Positions 25,856-34,638 of a stretch of 64,000 nt of DNA are shown piece after piece. Source of the stretch: JALYTZ01 sp036559125. GTDB taxonomy: Bacteria > Vulcanimicrobiota > Vulcanimicrobiia > Vulcanimicrobiales > Vulcanimicrobiaceae. A model generated the notes under the pieces. The model saw only the letters and a program-made list of their open reading frames with translations, was not told the DNA's origin and did no database searches. The first letter of the stretch is position 1. The number at the start of each line of letters is the position of its first letter. The stretch covers positions 1 through 64,000 of the forward strand of contig DATBTT010000074.1 of assembly GCA_036559125.1 (NCBI GenBank). Direction: 5' to 3'. The translations under genes were made by a program, and so were the position numbers.

Positions 25856-28555
25856 CTACAACCCGCGTTGCGACCACGGACCTGCCGGGCCCGCATATAT
25901 TTGGATGAGCGCATCGGGGCGAAGATATTCGCGAGCGACGCGTTGAATATCGGCGGGCGTTATTCGGGCGTAGCGGTCGTTGAGCGTTGCATAATAATCC
26001 GCCGGCAGATTGTAGATCGACGTGTCGAGCAGTTCGCTTACCTGCGACGAGGCCGATTCTTGTGCGAGCAAGGCCTCCGAAACGACGCGGATCTTCGCTT
26101 CTTCCAATTCCGTCGCGGTGACGGGTTGGTTACGCAAGCGCTCGAGTTCGGAGCGGACGATACGAATGGCCGGAACGACCTTCGCCGGTGACGCGCTCAT
26201 CGCGATTTCGAAGTCGCCGCGGTCGCGATCGGCCTTGAACGTGCTGCTCACGCTGTAAACAAGCCCTCGTTTTTGTCGGAGTTCTTGCCACAGACGCGAT
26301 TCGAAGAATCCGCCGCCCGCGACGATTTGGCTCAATACGTCGAATGCGTAATAGTCCGGGCTAGAACGCGAGACCGCGGGCTGCCCGAGTTGCACGAAGA
26401 CCTGATTCGCATCGGTTCCGACGTAATTGTGAGCGGCGTGCGCCTGCGGCAGCGCCATCTGCGACGTATCGGGTTTCGCGCCGTCGTTTTTCCAACTGCC
26501 GAACGCGCGCTCGACGCTCTTGCGGGCCTGCTGCGCGGTCACGTTCCCGACGATCGCGATCGTCGTGAGGTCGGGACGCCAATATTCTTGCGTGTAGTTG
26601 AGCAAATCGTCGCGAGTTATCGAGGCTATCGAAACTTGCGTCGCAAAGCGAAGCCCGGGATCGCTCGGTGCGAGCAGGTTCTGCAAATACGCGCGATCGA
26701 CGGTTACGCCGGAGATGCTGTTTTCGGTGTTGATGCTGTTGGCGAGCTGGTCGCGTTGGAGCGTCAGCCAGCGGTCCGGGAACGTCGGATGCTCTTCACC
26801 GTCGGCCAAAATGTCCAGCAGCGTGTCGAAATCGCGCGAGAATCCGTGCGCGTCGAACGATTGCCCCAGATTGACCGAAGCGCCGATATCGTCGGTCGCT
26901 TTGCGCAGCTGCGTGAAGTCGTAGTGTTCGCTACCGAAATCCGCAACCGTCGAAGCCAGCCGCACGATGCCTTCCTTGCCCTGCGGGGCGAAAGCCGGCG
27001 ATTGGTCGATGGACCCGCTGATGTATACCGTCGGCCGATCCGGCTTTTCTTGAACGATCAAATGCAAGCCGTTGGGCAGCGTGAAGCGGACCGGATCGAG
27101 CTTGCTTCGCGACGTCGTCGGCTTCTCGACTTCGGCTTTTAGGGCGGCCGGCTCGACGATCGGACCGTTGGGTACCCGCGAGCTGAAGTCGTCGGTCGCC
27201 GCCGCGCTGGATTTCTGCGACGTACCTTTTTGCGGTTGGTCGTTGGGGCGTAAGTGGCCGACGACGTTTGGTTTGGCGAGGTATTTGCGCGCCGCCGCCA
27301 GGAGATCTTGGCCCGTCAAAGCGCTCAGACGCGAATCTTCGGAGCCGATTTTTTCGCCCACGACTCCATACGTATAGCCTACCAAATCGCCGTATCCGCT
27401 GATCGAGTCGGCGGTGTAATCGCGCTCTGCAATCGTTTGACGCTTTGCGGCGGTGACCAAATCGCCATCGAAGCCGTCTTTGAGAACGCGATCCATCGTG
27501 GTTTGAAAAATCGTTTGCGCCTCGGCGCCGGTGTGCCCCGGGTTGAGAATGATGAAGATATTCATCAAGCCGCCGTGCAATTGTGTGTCGGCATTGGCTT
27601 CGATGCCCAGGGCGACATTGGTCTCGACGAGCGACTGGTAAAACGGGCCGCGCTCGTTGTCGATCAACGACGACAGGGTGCTGACCGCCGGCTCGCCGGA
27701 CTCGGTGTCCCCGGGAATCGCGTAGGCGAGGTCGAGCACTTCGAACGGAAATGGAAACTGCGCTTCGACGACTTTGCCGCTTGCCGCCACGGGATGGACG
27801 ACCGCATGGGGCGGTAGGTGCTTGCGCGCGATGTGCCCGAAATCGCGCGCTGCGAGCGCGAAGACGGCGCTGTGATCGACGTCGCCGGAAACGACGAGAG
27901 CGGCATTATTAGGAGCGTACCATTCGTGGTAATACTTCGCGATGTCGCCCACCTTTGAGTTGGCGACGTCGGCGCGCACGCCGATCGGCGTGCGGCCGTC
28001 CGGCGAATCGGGATAGGCTGCGGCGCGAACGCGCGAGAGAAGGTTGTAAAACGGCGAAGACTCGTCGCCGTCGATCTCGTTGAGAACGGCGCGCTTCTCG
28101 ATGTCCCAATCGCTTTGCCGCAATGCGAGGTGCTGCATGCGATCGGCTTCGATCGACAACGCGACCGGATACTTATCGGCCGGCGTTACGAAGTAGAATT
28201 GCGTGTAATCGTAATCGGTTTGTCCGTTCACCTGCGCGCCCAATCGCGCCGTAATGTCGTCCAAACCGCCCGCCGAGAGCGTGTGCGTCCCGCGGAACAT
28301 CATGTGTTCGGTCGCGTGCGCGAGTCCCGTCTTGCCCGGCGTTTCATAGAGCGAGCCGAACCGGTACCATATCGACGTTTGCACGACCGGCGCCGCATGA
28401 TCCTCGACGACGACGACTTGCAATCCGTTCGAAAGCTTCTTCGTGAAGACGCCTCGATCGCCCGGACCGGCGTCCACCGCATTCTGCGCGAACGCAGGAA
28501 CCGGCGCGAGCGAGCCGAGCATGCAAAAGAGAACGAGAAGGCTGAGGCGTTTCAT
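25856..28555 (-). CDS. Secreted M16-family zinc metallopeptidase, two-domain
   Basis: A 899-residue protein with a signal peptide (MKRLSLLVLFCMLGSLAPVPAFA). The first M16 half has the inverted zinc motif HATEH (His80, Glu83, His84) and the third ligand Glu160 in EKRAVLNEID. The second half starts near residue 480 (FTLPNGLHLIVQEKPDRPTVYISG), lacks HxxEH, and carries the conserved R/Y region near the end (LWQELRQKRGLVYSVSS). This is the pitrilysin/PqqL-like layout. It should cleave peptides in the periplasm. The start is set by GGAG and the signal peptide; an ATG at 28630 is unlikely. Confidence 0.92.
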   Translation of the reverse strand: MKRLSLLVLFCMLGSLAPVPAFAQNAVDAGPGDRGVFTKKLSNGLQVVVVEDHAAPVVQTSIWYRFGSLYETPGKTGLAHATEHMMFRGTHTLSAGGLDDITARLGAQVNGQTDYDYTQFYFVTPADKYPVALSIEADRMQHLALRQSDWDIEKRAVLNEIDGDESSPFYNLLSRVRAAAYPDSPDGRTPIGVRADVANSKVGDIAKYYHEWYAPNNAALVVSGDVDHSAVFALAARDFGHIARKHLPPHAVVHPVAASGKVVEAQFPFPFEVLDLAYAIPGDTESGEPAVSTLSSLIDNERGPFYQSLVETNVALGIEANADTQLHGGLMNIFIILNPGHTGAEAQTIFQTTMDRVLKDGFDGDLVTAAKRQTIAERDYTADSISGYGDLVGYTYGVVGEKIGSEDSRLSALTGQDLLAAARKYLAKPNVVGHLRPNDQPQKGTSQKSSAAATDDFSSRVPNGPIVEPAALKAEVEKPTTSRSKLDPVRFTLPNGLHLIVQEKPDRPTVYISGSIDQSPAFAPQGKEGIVRLASTVADFGSEHYDFTQLRKATDDIGASVNLGQSFDAHGFSRDFDTLLDILADGEEHPTFPDRWLTLQRDQLANSINTENSISGVTVDRAYLQNLLAPSDPGLRFATQVSIASITRDDLLNYTQEYWRPDLTTIAIVGNVTAQQARKSVERAFGSWKNDGAKPDTSQMALPQAHAAHNYVGTDANQVFVQLGQPAVSRSSPDYYAFDVLSQIVAGGGFFESRLWQELRQKRGLVYSVSSTFKADRDRGDFEIAMSASPAKVVPAIRIVRSELERLRNQPVTATELEEAKIRVVSEALLAQESASSQVSELLDTSIYNLPADYYATLNDRYARITPADIQRVAREYLRPDALIQIYAGPAGPWSQRGL

Positions 28556-28661
28556 GAACACTCCGTCAAGATAGCGGCCCAACCTCGTTCGCCGCTGTGA
28601 ACCGTAAAACTGCCCCAGCCTCAACAACAACGGCCAGGCCGGCAGCGTCGGCTAGCCCTCG

Positions 28662-28770
28662 GTCACCCTGAGCCTGTCGAACGGCCGCCCTTCGACAAGC
28701 TCAGGATGACGGGGCGGCTCAGGATGACGGGGCGGCACAGGATGACGGGGCGGCTCAGGATGGCGGGCGG
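28662..28770. repeat. Dispersed palindromic repeat with an 18-bp tandem expansion
   Basis: A forward copy (GTCACCCTGAGCCTGTCGAA, 28662-28681) is followed by an inverted copy (CCCTTCGACAAGCTCAGG, 28688-28705). The latter's end is then amplified as 18-bp units CTCAGGATGACGGGGCGG at 28700, 28718 and 28736 (with CA for CT), and a 17-bp one at 28754. It lies between the 3' end of the DUF1003 gene and the start of the M16 gene, the one site here not flanked by convergent genes. The rest of 28556-28795 shows no gene. Confidence 0.88.
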
Positions 28771-28795
28771 CTCAGGCGTGGCGGGTGATGGGCGC

Positions 28796-29272
28796 TTACG
28801 CGGTGGCGGGCGCGGCGAGAGCGTCGATTGCGGCTCGTAGCTCTGGGAGTTCGAGGCCGCCGTTCTCGGCGAGCTTGAGCAGCAGTTGCTCCTGAACTTG
28901 CTGGTGGTAAAGCAGGCGCGAGATGTTGTCGTGATCGGATTCGGAGCGAAGTTCGGCGTGCTCGCTGGACTGCCGCTGTGCGACCGCGATCACGAAAATG
29001 AGAATCAACTGCACGACGTTCGACACCGTCAACAGGAAGACGAATGGGAACGGGTCCCAGTGCGTCATGCTACCTGCGAGAATCCACGCGCACTGTACCA
29101 CGATCGCGAGCATTAAAGCTGCGGGTGCGCCCGTTGCATCCGCAACGCGCTTGCACGCACGCTCCACGGGAGTCAGTTGATCGGCATGCGCTTTATTAAC
29201 GTCGTCTACGAGCGGATGATTTTCGACTTGCGCCGCCGTAAGCGGCGGATGCGTCGCGCGCGCTACGCTCAT
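28796..29272 (-). CDS. DUF1003 family membrane protein
   Basis: A 158-residue protein with two transmembrane segments (about 48-68 and 75-96: APAALMLAIVVQCAWILAG and FPFVFLLTVSNVVQLILIFVIAVAQ) followed by a charged, probably cytoplasmic tail (RQSSEHAELRSESDHDNISRLLYHQQVQEQLLLKLAENGG). This matches the DUF1003 pattern, whose function is not known. It overlaps ftcD by 4 bp (ATGA) and is the last gene of radA-ftcD-DUF1003. Confidence 0.82.
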   Translation of the reverse strand: MSVARATHPPLTAAQVENHPLVDDVNKAHADQLTPVERACKRVADATGAPAALMLAIVVQCAWILAGSMTHWDPFPFVFLLTVSNVVQLILIFVIAVAQRQSSEHAELRSESDHDNISRLLYHQQVQEQLLLKLAENGGLELPELRAAIDALAAPATA

Positions 29273-30135
29273 TGCTGCGGTTCCTCCATTGGTGTGGTTC
29301 CGAGATATGCTAGAGCCGCCGTCTCCACGGCTTCGTAGGGAAGTACCCCGATCAATTCCGAGCGCACGATTGCGACGCCGGCCCGTGCCGCGAGCGCTCG
29401 GATCGTTTCGACCACGCGGTGAAGCGGCGTCGCGCGATAGTCGGTAACATTTAACGATACCTGCACCAAATCGTCGCGCAGGCGCAGACCCAGCGCCCGC
29501 AGGCCGGGCAATCCACCGTCGCGCTCGCGAATGCCGCGCGCGATGCTTCTCGCGAGCCCGACGTCCCCGGTCGCGAGCTCCACGTTAAAGGCGATTAAAA
29601 GATCGCGCGCGCCGACTGCGACGGCCCCGGCGCTCGCGTGTTTGGCGACGTCGCCGTAATCGGGCTGCCACTCCGGCAGAGCGAAGCGCGCATCCAACCC
29701 TTCGAATTGCCCTTGGCGGACGCTGGCGAGATTGCGCCGCAGGGGCGTCGCCGCGGCCTCGCCGTATAAAAAGGAAGGCACCCGCAGCCGGTCCCAGAGC
29801 AGCTGGCCCGTTTCGCGCGCGAGGTCGATCGCGTCGGACATCGCCGCCCCGCGCAGTGGAACGAACGGCAGCACGTCCAGCGCCCCGATGCGCGGATGCA
29901 CGCCGCTGTGATTGCGCAAATCGACACGATCGATGGTGATTGCGGCCAGGGCTAGGCTTGCCTCGCGGACCTGCTCGTAGCCGCCCGCGATCGTCAGGAC
30001 GCTACGGTTGTGCACGGGATCGCTGGTTTGATGCAAGACGCGTGCGCCGGCGGCTGCAACTGCCACGACGCAGGCGTCGATCGTCGCCGGGTCGCGACCT
30101 TCGGAGATGTTAGGAACGGCTTCGAAAAGCGCCAC
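29269..30135 (-). CDS. ftcD: Glutamate formimidoyltransferase
   Basis: Transfers the formimino group of formiminoglutamate to tetrahydrofolate, the last step of one histidine degradation route. 288 residues: EAVPNISEGRDPATIDACV at the start, DPVHNRSVLTIAG, DLRNHSGVHPRIGALDVLPFVPL, and FNVELATGDVGLARSIARGIRERDGG. The start is the GTG 13 bp after the radA stop; earlier ATGs would lie inside radA. Only the transferase part is present; the cyclodeaminase domain of the bifunctional mammalian enzyme is absent, as in many bacteria. No other histidine-degradation gene is in the window. Confidence 0.92.
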   Translation of the reverse strand: MALFEAVPNISEGRDPATIDACVVAVAAAGARVLHQTSDPVHNRSVLTIAGGYEQVREASLALAAITIDRVDLRNHSGVHPRIGALDVLPFVPLRGAAMSDAIDLARETGQLLWDRLRVPSFLYGEAAATPLRRNLASVRQGQFEGLDARFALPEWQPDYGDVAKHASAGAVAVGARDLLIAFNVELATGDVGLARSIARGIRERDGGLPGLRALGLRLRDDLVQVSLNVTDYRATPLHRVVETIRALAARAGVAIVRSELIGVLPYEAVETAALAYLGTTPMEEPQQ

Positions 30136-30148
30136 TACTGCCGGTAGC

Positions 30149-31495
30149 TCAACCGAGCGCGAGCCCGATCGCCGAAGTGATGTCGGCACAGTTTTGCGGC
30201 GCATAGATCGTGCGATAGCCCAGTTTGTTGGCTTCGGCGATGCGTCGTGCGCCGGCATTGACCGCGCGCACTTCGCCGGAGAGTCCTAATTCCCCGAATG
30301 CAACTGCGTCGGGCGCGAGCGCGCGATTGCGAAATGACGACGCGATCGCGAGCGCGATGCCCAGATCGGCGGCGGGTTCGTTGACGCGCAATCCTCCGGC
30401 GACCGAGGCGTAGACGTCGTGCGTGCCGAGTTGCATGCCTGCGCGCCGCTCGAGTACGGCCAGAATCATCGCAAGCCGGGCTTGATCCAGATTGTTGGCG
30501 AGTCTTCGCGGAGTTCCGTAGCTGGTCTCGCCGACGAGCGCTTGCACTTCGATGAGTACCGGACGAGATCCGACAATGGAGGCGACCACGCACGAGCCGC
30601 TGGGGCGCACCTGTCTGCCCGAGAGAAACAATTCTGACGGATTGGAGACTTCGTGCAGACCGTCGCCGTGCATCGAAAAGACGCAGATTTCGTCGACGGA
30701 ACCGAAGCGGTTTTTGTACGCGCGCAAAATACGGTATTCGCCGTTGGCCTCGCCTTCGAAATAGAGCACGGTGTCGACGAGATGTTCGAGCAGTCGCGGT
30801 CCCGCGATCGTCCCGTCCTTGGTGACATGGCCGACGATGAACGTCGCGCAGCCGGTTCGCTTCGAAAACTCCATCAGCGCTTGCGTGCAGTCGCGAATTT
30901 GCGTAACGCTGCCCGCGTAGGCCTCGGCCTCGGGCAACCACACGGTTTGGATCGAATCCACGATCAACGCCTTGGGCGCCAGCCGTTCGAGCTCGTCGAG
31001 CACCGCGCGCAGATTCGTTTCTGGAAAAACGAGCAGGTCCAGCGATGCATCCGTGGCGTCCGCGAGTTTCAATCGCTGCGCGCGCAGCTTGACTTGCGCC
31101 GCCGACTCTTCGCCGCAAACGTAGACGACCGGCATCGATCCACCGTGCAAGAGCGTTGCGATTTGCAGGAGCAGCGTCGATTTGCCGGCTCCCGGCGGCC
31201 CGCCGATGAGCGTCAGGCTGCCCGGCACGATGCCGCCGCCCAAAACCGCGTCGAACTCGCGCATTCCGGTCAGTTCGCGGGCGACTCGCGCGCCGTCGAT
31301 CTCGCGCAGCCGTACGGGAAGGCTCGTGCCCGGACGTGCCGATGCCGCCACCGGCCGCGCGGCCGTTACGCGCATCGGGCGCTCGTCGAAGGAATTCCAC
31401 GCTTCGCACTGCGGGCAGCGACCGAGCCAGCGCGTCGACTCAAAGCCGCATGCCGAGCAGAAATAGACCGAACGAGCTTTTGCCACGGCTATCAC
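30149..31495 (-). CDS. radA: DNA repair protein RadA
   Basis: A 448-residue RadA/Sms protein that promotes branch migration in recombination. Order: C4 zinc finger (Cys13, Cys16, Cys27, Cys30), RecA-type ATPase with Walker A GPPGAGKST at 99-107, the RadA-specific KNRFG motif near 258, and the Lon-protease-like C-terminal domain (YASVAGGLRVNEPAADLGIALAIASS). The start is a GTG; another GTG lies three codons later. In Bacillus radA sits beside disA and yacL; here it is apart from the yacL-like gene at 51382. Confidence 0.96.
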   Translation of the reverse strand: MIAVAKARSVYFCSACGFESTRWLGRCPQCEAWNSFDERPMRVTAARPVAASARPGTSLPVRLREIDGARVARELTGMREFDAVLGGGIVPGSLTLIGGPPGAGKSTLLLQIATLLHGGSMPVVYVCGEESAAQVKLRAQRLKLADATDASLDLLVFPETNLRAVLDELERLAPKALIVDSIQTVWLPEAEAYAGSVTQIRDCTQALMEFSKRTGCATFIVGHVTKDGTIAGPRLLEHLVDTVLYFEGEANGEYRILRAYKNRFGSVDEICVFSMHGDGLHEVSNPSELFLSGRQVRPSGSCVVASIVGSRPVLIEVQALVGETSYGTPRRLANNLDQARLAMILAVLERRAGMQLGTHDVYASVAGGLRVNEPAADLGIALAIASSFRNRALAPDAVAFGELGLSGEVRAVNAGARRIAEANKLGYRTIYAPQNCADITSAIGLALG

Positions 31496-31574
31496 TTTTG
31501 AGAGCGAAACGCTGGGCCTTCTTTTGACTTGCCGTTAGCGGGGCGGTCCGCTCGGCTAGGCGAAAAGGCGGCCC

Positions 31575-32261
31575 GTGCCTTCACTGACGCAAATCGCGAT
31601 CGACGGACCGGCTGCCTCGGGCAAAACCACCGTCGCCCGGCGCGTGGCGGACCGCCTGCACTTGCTCTATCTGGATACGGGCGCAATGTATCGCGCACTG
31701 GCCTGGCTCGCGTTGCGTAGCCAAACGCACGTGGACAATCAAGATGCGCTCGTACGCTTGTGCGAGAACTCGCGGGTTCGCGTCGAGCTCGATCGCGGCG
31801 CTCCACTGGGTTTTCGGATTTACGCCGGCGACACCGAACTCGGGCCGCTCCAACTCGAATCCAATGAAGTGACCGCAGTCGTTTCCATCGTCGCAGCGCA
31901 TCCCGACGTGCGCGAGGCCATGGTGCGCGAGCAGCGCCGCATCGCGCGCACCGGCTCCGTCGTTATGGCCGGACGCGATATCGGGACTGTGGTGCTCCCC
32001 GATGCACCGGTGAAGATCTATTTGACCGCGTCGGTGCAGGCTCGTGTGGCGCGGCGGCGCGCGCAGCTCGAAAGCGCGGGCGTGGACGTCAATGCCCACG
32101 CCTTAACCGAAGAGATCGAAGAACGCGACCGTCTGGACGAGGAGCGGGAGACATCCCCGCTTCGCAAGGCTCCGGACGCGCACGAGATCGATTCGAGCGC
32201 GTTGAGCGCGCAAGACGTGGTCGACGCGATCTGCGCCATCGCCGGTCGCGCGTTCGTATGA
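31575..32261 (+). CDS. cmk: Cytidylate kinase
   Basis: Phosphorylates CMP and dCMP. 228 residues, normal size. The P-loop is DGPAASGKTT at 10-19, then YLDTGAMYRALAW, the CMP-binding region, GRDIGTVVLPDAPVKIYLTAS and the LID arginines (RVARRRAQL). The start is a GTG divergent from radA, with 79 bp between them. It overlaps plsC by 4 bp (ATGA) and heads the long plus-strand operon that runs to 46493. Confidence 0.95.
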   Translation: MPSLTQIAIDGPAASGKTTVARRVADRLHLLYLDTGAMYRALAWLALRSQTHVDNQDALVRLCENSRVRVELDRGAPLGFRIYAGDTELGPLQLESNEVTAVVSIVAAHPDVREAMVREQRRIARTGSVVMAGRDIGTVVLPDAPVKIYLTASVQARVARRRAQLESAGVDVNAHALTEEIEERDRLDEERETSPLRKAPDAHEIDSSALSAQDVVDAICAIAGRAFV

Positions 32262-32851
32262 TCTCCTACGATATCGCCAAAGCGATTCTTTGGCCGACTT
32301 TGGGAACGATATGGCGTATGAAGGTTACGGGCAGGCAGAACGTCCCGGCAACCGGGCCGCTGATCGTGGCCTGCAATCACGCGTCCTACTTTGATCCGCC
32401 GGCCCTGGGAACGGCATGTCCCCGGCGCGTGCGCTACATGGCAAAGAAGGAACTGTTCGATATTCCGGTCCTCGGCGCCATGATCGGCTCGTTCGGGGCC
32501 TATCCCGTGGACCGCACGGGCACGCCGATGGCGGCGATCCGGCGGTCGGTCGAAGTTTTGCGCGCGGGAGGTTGCATCGGGATATTCCCGGAGGGCACGC
32601 GAAACAGGAGCGGACAAGAAGAGGCTCGCCAGGGCGTAGCCCTGTTGGCAAATCTCGGTGGTGCTGCGGTCGTTCCGGCCTGCGTCGTGGGCGGCGACCA
32701 GGCACGCCGGCTGCATCAGATAAAAGTCGCGTTTGGGGAACCGCTACGGTTACCGGCGGGGAGGAAAGCCACGCGCGATGATTTGGCGAAGTTCACGGAG
32801 CAGGTGATGGGTGAGATTCGCTCGCTTGCGGAGAGACTCGGTGGAAATTAA
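32258..32851 (+). CDS. plsC: 1-acyl-sn-glycerol-3-phosphate acyltransferase
   Basis: Acylates lysophosphatidic acid to phosphatidic acid at the inner membrane. 197 residues with the catalytic NHASYFD (HX4D: His41, Asp46) and the substrate-binding FPEGTRNRSG (110-119). A cmk-plsC pair is common. The acyl donor system fits the fakA/plsX/fakB cluster at 46.8 kb. It overlaps the ispH start by 11 bp. Confidence 0.94.
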   Translation: MISYDIAKAILWPTLGTIWRMKVTGRQNVPATGPLIVACNHASYFDPPALGTACPRRVRYMAKKELFDIPVLGAMIGSFGAYPVDRTGTPMAAIRRSVEVLRAGGCIGIFPEGTRNRSGQEEARQGVALLANLGGAAVVPACVVGGDQARRLHQIKVAFGEPLRLPAGRKATRDDLAKFTEQVMGEIRSLAERLGGN

Positions 32852-33683
32852 GAAGGCAAAAGTTCAAGGCTTCTGTTTCGGCGTGGCGATTACGGTCAAG
32901 AAAGCCGAAGAAGCGATCGCGTCGCGCGACGACGTGACGACGCTCGGACACGTCGTGCACAATCCACAAATGGTCGCGTCCCTGGCCGAACGCGGACTGA
33001 AGAATGCGACGTCGGTCGACGACGTCGATTCCGGCGCGCTTTTCGTGCGCGCCCACGGTTTGCCCATCGACGTCTTCGAGAAAGCCGATGCAAAAGGGCT
33101 GGAGATCATCGACGCGACCTGTCCGATGGTGACCAAGATCCACGTGCAGGCGGAGAAGCTGAAGGCCGACGGATACAAAATTATCGTGGTCGGAGATCCC
33201 AACCACCCCGAAGTGAAGGGCACGCTCAGTCACGTGCCGGGCGCGTGGTGCATCGAGACCGTGCAAGACGTCGAGACGCTCCCACGCTCCAGCAAAGTGG
33301 GCGTCGTGGTGCAGTCCACGTATTCGCGCGAACGTTTCACCGACATCGTTAAAGCGCTGACCGCAAAATATTACGAAGTGCGCTCCGTCAACACAATTTG
33401 CACCGATACGAACAATCGCCAAACTGCGGCGATCGATCTTGCGAAAGAAGTCGAGGTCATGGTGGTCGTCGGCGGCAAGACGTCGGCGAACACCAAACAC
33501 CTTGCCGAACTCGCGGAGACGCACGGCGCGAAAGCCTATCACATCGAGGGGCCGTCCGAATTGCAATCCGCCTGGTTCGACGGCGTGCGCGTGGCCGGGC
33601 TGATGTCGGGTGCATCGACGCCGGGCTGGCTCGTCGACGAGGTTGCGGGTAAAATGGAGGACCTCTCCCGTCTGGCCGTCTGA
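32841..33683 (+). CDS. ispH: 4-hydroxy-3-methylbut-2-enyl diphosphate reductase
   Basis: Last enzyme of the MEP isoprenoid pathway, giving IPP and DMAPP. 280 residues. The three cysteines for the iron-sulfur cluster are Cys12 (GFCFGV), Cys94 (DATCPMV) and Cys187 (NTICTDTNNRQ). Substrate-binding His40 (GHVVHN), His72 (RAHG) and His122 with Glu124 (NHPEV) are present. The start is the GTG at 32841, with GGAGAG five bases upstream, inside the plsC end. It feeds the polyprenyl synthase directly downstream; ispD and ispF are at 52-54 kb. Confidence 0.96.
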   Translation: MEIKKAKVQGFCFGVAITVKKAEEAIASRDDVTTLGHVVHNPQMVASLAERGLKNATSVDDVDSGALFVRAHGLPIDVFEKADAKGLEIIDATCPMVTKIHVQAEKLKADGYKIIVVGDPNHPEVKGTLSHVPGAWCIETVQDVETLPRSSKVGVVVQSTYSRERFTDIVKALTAKYYEVRSVNTICTDTNNRQTAAIDLAKEVEVMVVVGGKTSANTKHLAELAETHGAKAYHIEGPSELQSAWFDGVRVAGLMSGASTPGWLVDEVAGKMEDLSRLAV

Positions 33684-34638
33684 TCGCTTCGAAGCGCATC
33701 TCGAAGAACGTCTAGCCAATCATCGGGGATCCTCACAGGTCTCCGATATGCTTTCGTACCACTTCGGCTACGGCGTGCACGGCCCGGTCAGGCGCGGCAA
33801 ACGCTTGCGTCCACAGTTGTTGATACGTACGGCGCTAGCCGAAGGGGCCGCGTTAGAAGACGCCCTGGACGCGGCCGCCGCGATCGAAACGTTGCACAAT
33901 TATTCTCTCGTGCACGACGACATCGAAGACGGGGACGAGCTGCGTCACGGCAGACGAACGTTATGGGCGGTTTACGGCATTCCACAAGCCGTCAATGCGG
34001 GCGATGCTTTTTGCGCGCTCGCTTTTTTGACGTTGATGCGCGCCGCATCGCGCCATGACTGCGATCGCGTGCTGCGATTGGTGCAGAGCCTACACGAAGC
34101 CCAAGCGACCATGTGCAGGGGACAGGCTCTCGACCTCGCTTTCGAGAGTGCCGACATGGTCGAAAAAGCGACGTATTTCGAGATGATCGGCGACAAGACG
34201 GCCGCGCTTTTTTCGGCGGCATGCGAGATGGGAGCACTGTGCGCGCCGTGCGACGACGCGACCGTCGAACGCTACGCCGAACTGGGGCGCGCTTACGGAG
34301 TCGCCTTCCAGATCCGCGACGACGTGCACGGGATTTGGGCCTCGACCGATGCGACCGGCAAGACGGCAGCCAACGATATAGCGCGGCGCAAATGGACTTT
34401 CCCCGTGGTTTGGGCTCTAGCCGGGCCGCCTTCGGCCGCGCGCGCGGTCATCGCGAAGGCATACCAACACGGGGAGCCGCTCGCCGCCTCTTTTGTCACG
34501 AAGGTCGTCGCGGCGCTCGATTCGCTGGGCGCGAGGGAGGCCGCGAATCGTGCGGTCGAAGAACATCTGGCCATCGTGGAACGCTACGCCGTAACGAGCG
34601 TCCGCGATTTTCTCATGAATTCGTTGGAGCTGGAGTAG
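33643..34638 (+). CDS. Polyprenyl (isoprenyl) diphosphate synthase
   Basis: A trans-prenyltransferase that extends IPP/DMAPP to a longer diphosphate. Signatures: RRGKRLRPQLL, first Asp-rich motif HDDIEDGDELRHGR, and second QIRDDVHGIW with TGKTAANDIARRKWTFP. The DDxxG form of the second motif is usual in actinobacterial-type GGPP synthases. Product length is not predictable by eye. The start is unclear: possible codons are ATG 33610, TTG 33643 and ATG 33748, the last leaving too short a region before GKRLRP. It follows ispH and precedes two lipid-carrier-dependent glycosyltransferases, so it may make their carrier. Confidence 0.87.
   Translation: MRVKWRTSPVWPSDRFEAHLEERLANHRGSSQVSDMLSYHFGYGVHGPVRRGKRLRPQLLIRTALAEGAALEDALDAAAAIETLHNYSLVHDDIEDGDELRHGRRTLWAVYGIPQAVNAGDAFCALAFLTLMRAASRHDCDRVLRLVQSLHEAQATMCRGQALDLAFESADMVEKATYFEMIGDKTAALFSAACEMGALCAPCDDATVERYAELGRAYGVAFQIRDDVHGIWASTDATGKTAANDIARRKWTFPVVWALAGPPSAARAVIAKAYQHGEPLAASFVTKVVAALDSLGAREAANRAVEEHLAIVERYAVTSVRDFLMNSLELE

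Noticed and set aside
29136..29272. Operon-internal terminator between ftcD and DUF1003
   Set aside because: The genes overlap by 4 bp and no hairpin with a T-tract is visible.
34297..34335. Second Asp-rich motif of the polyprenyl synthase (DDVHG) as a defect
   Set aside because: A DDxxG form with a following TGK is normal in actinobacterial-type GGPP synthases.
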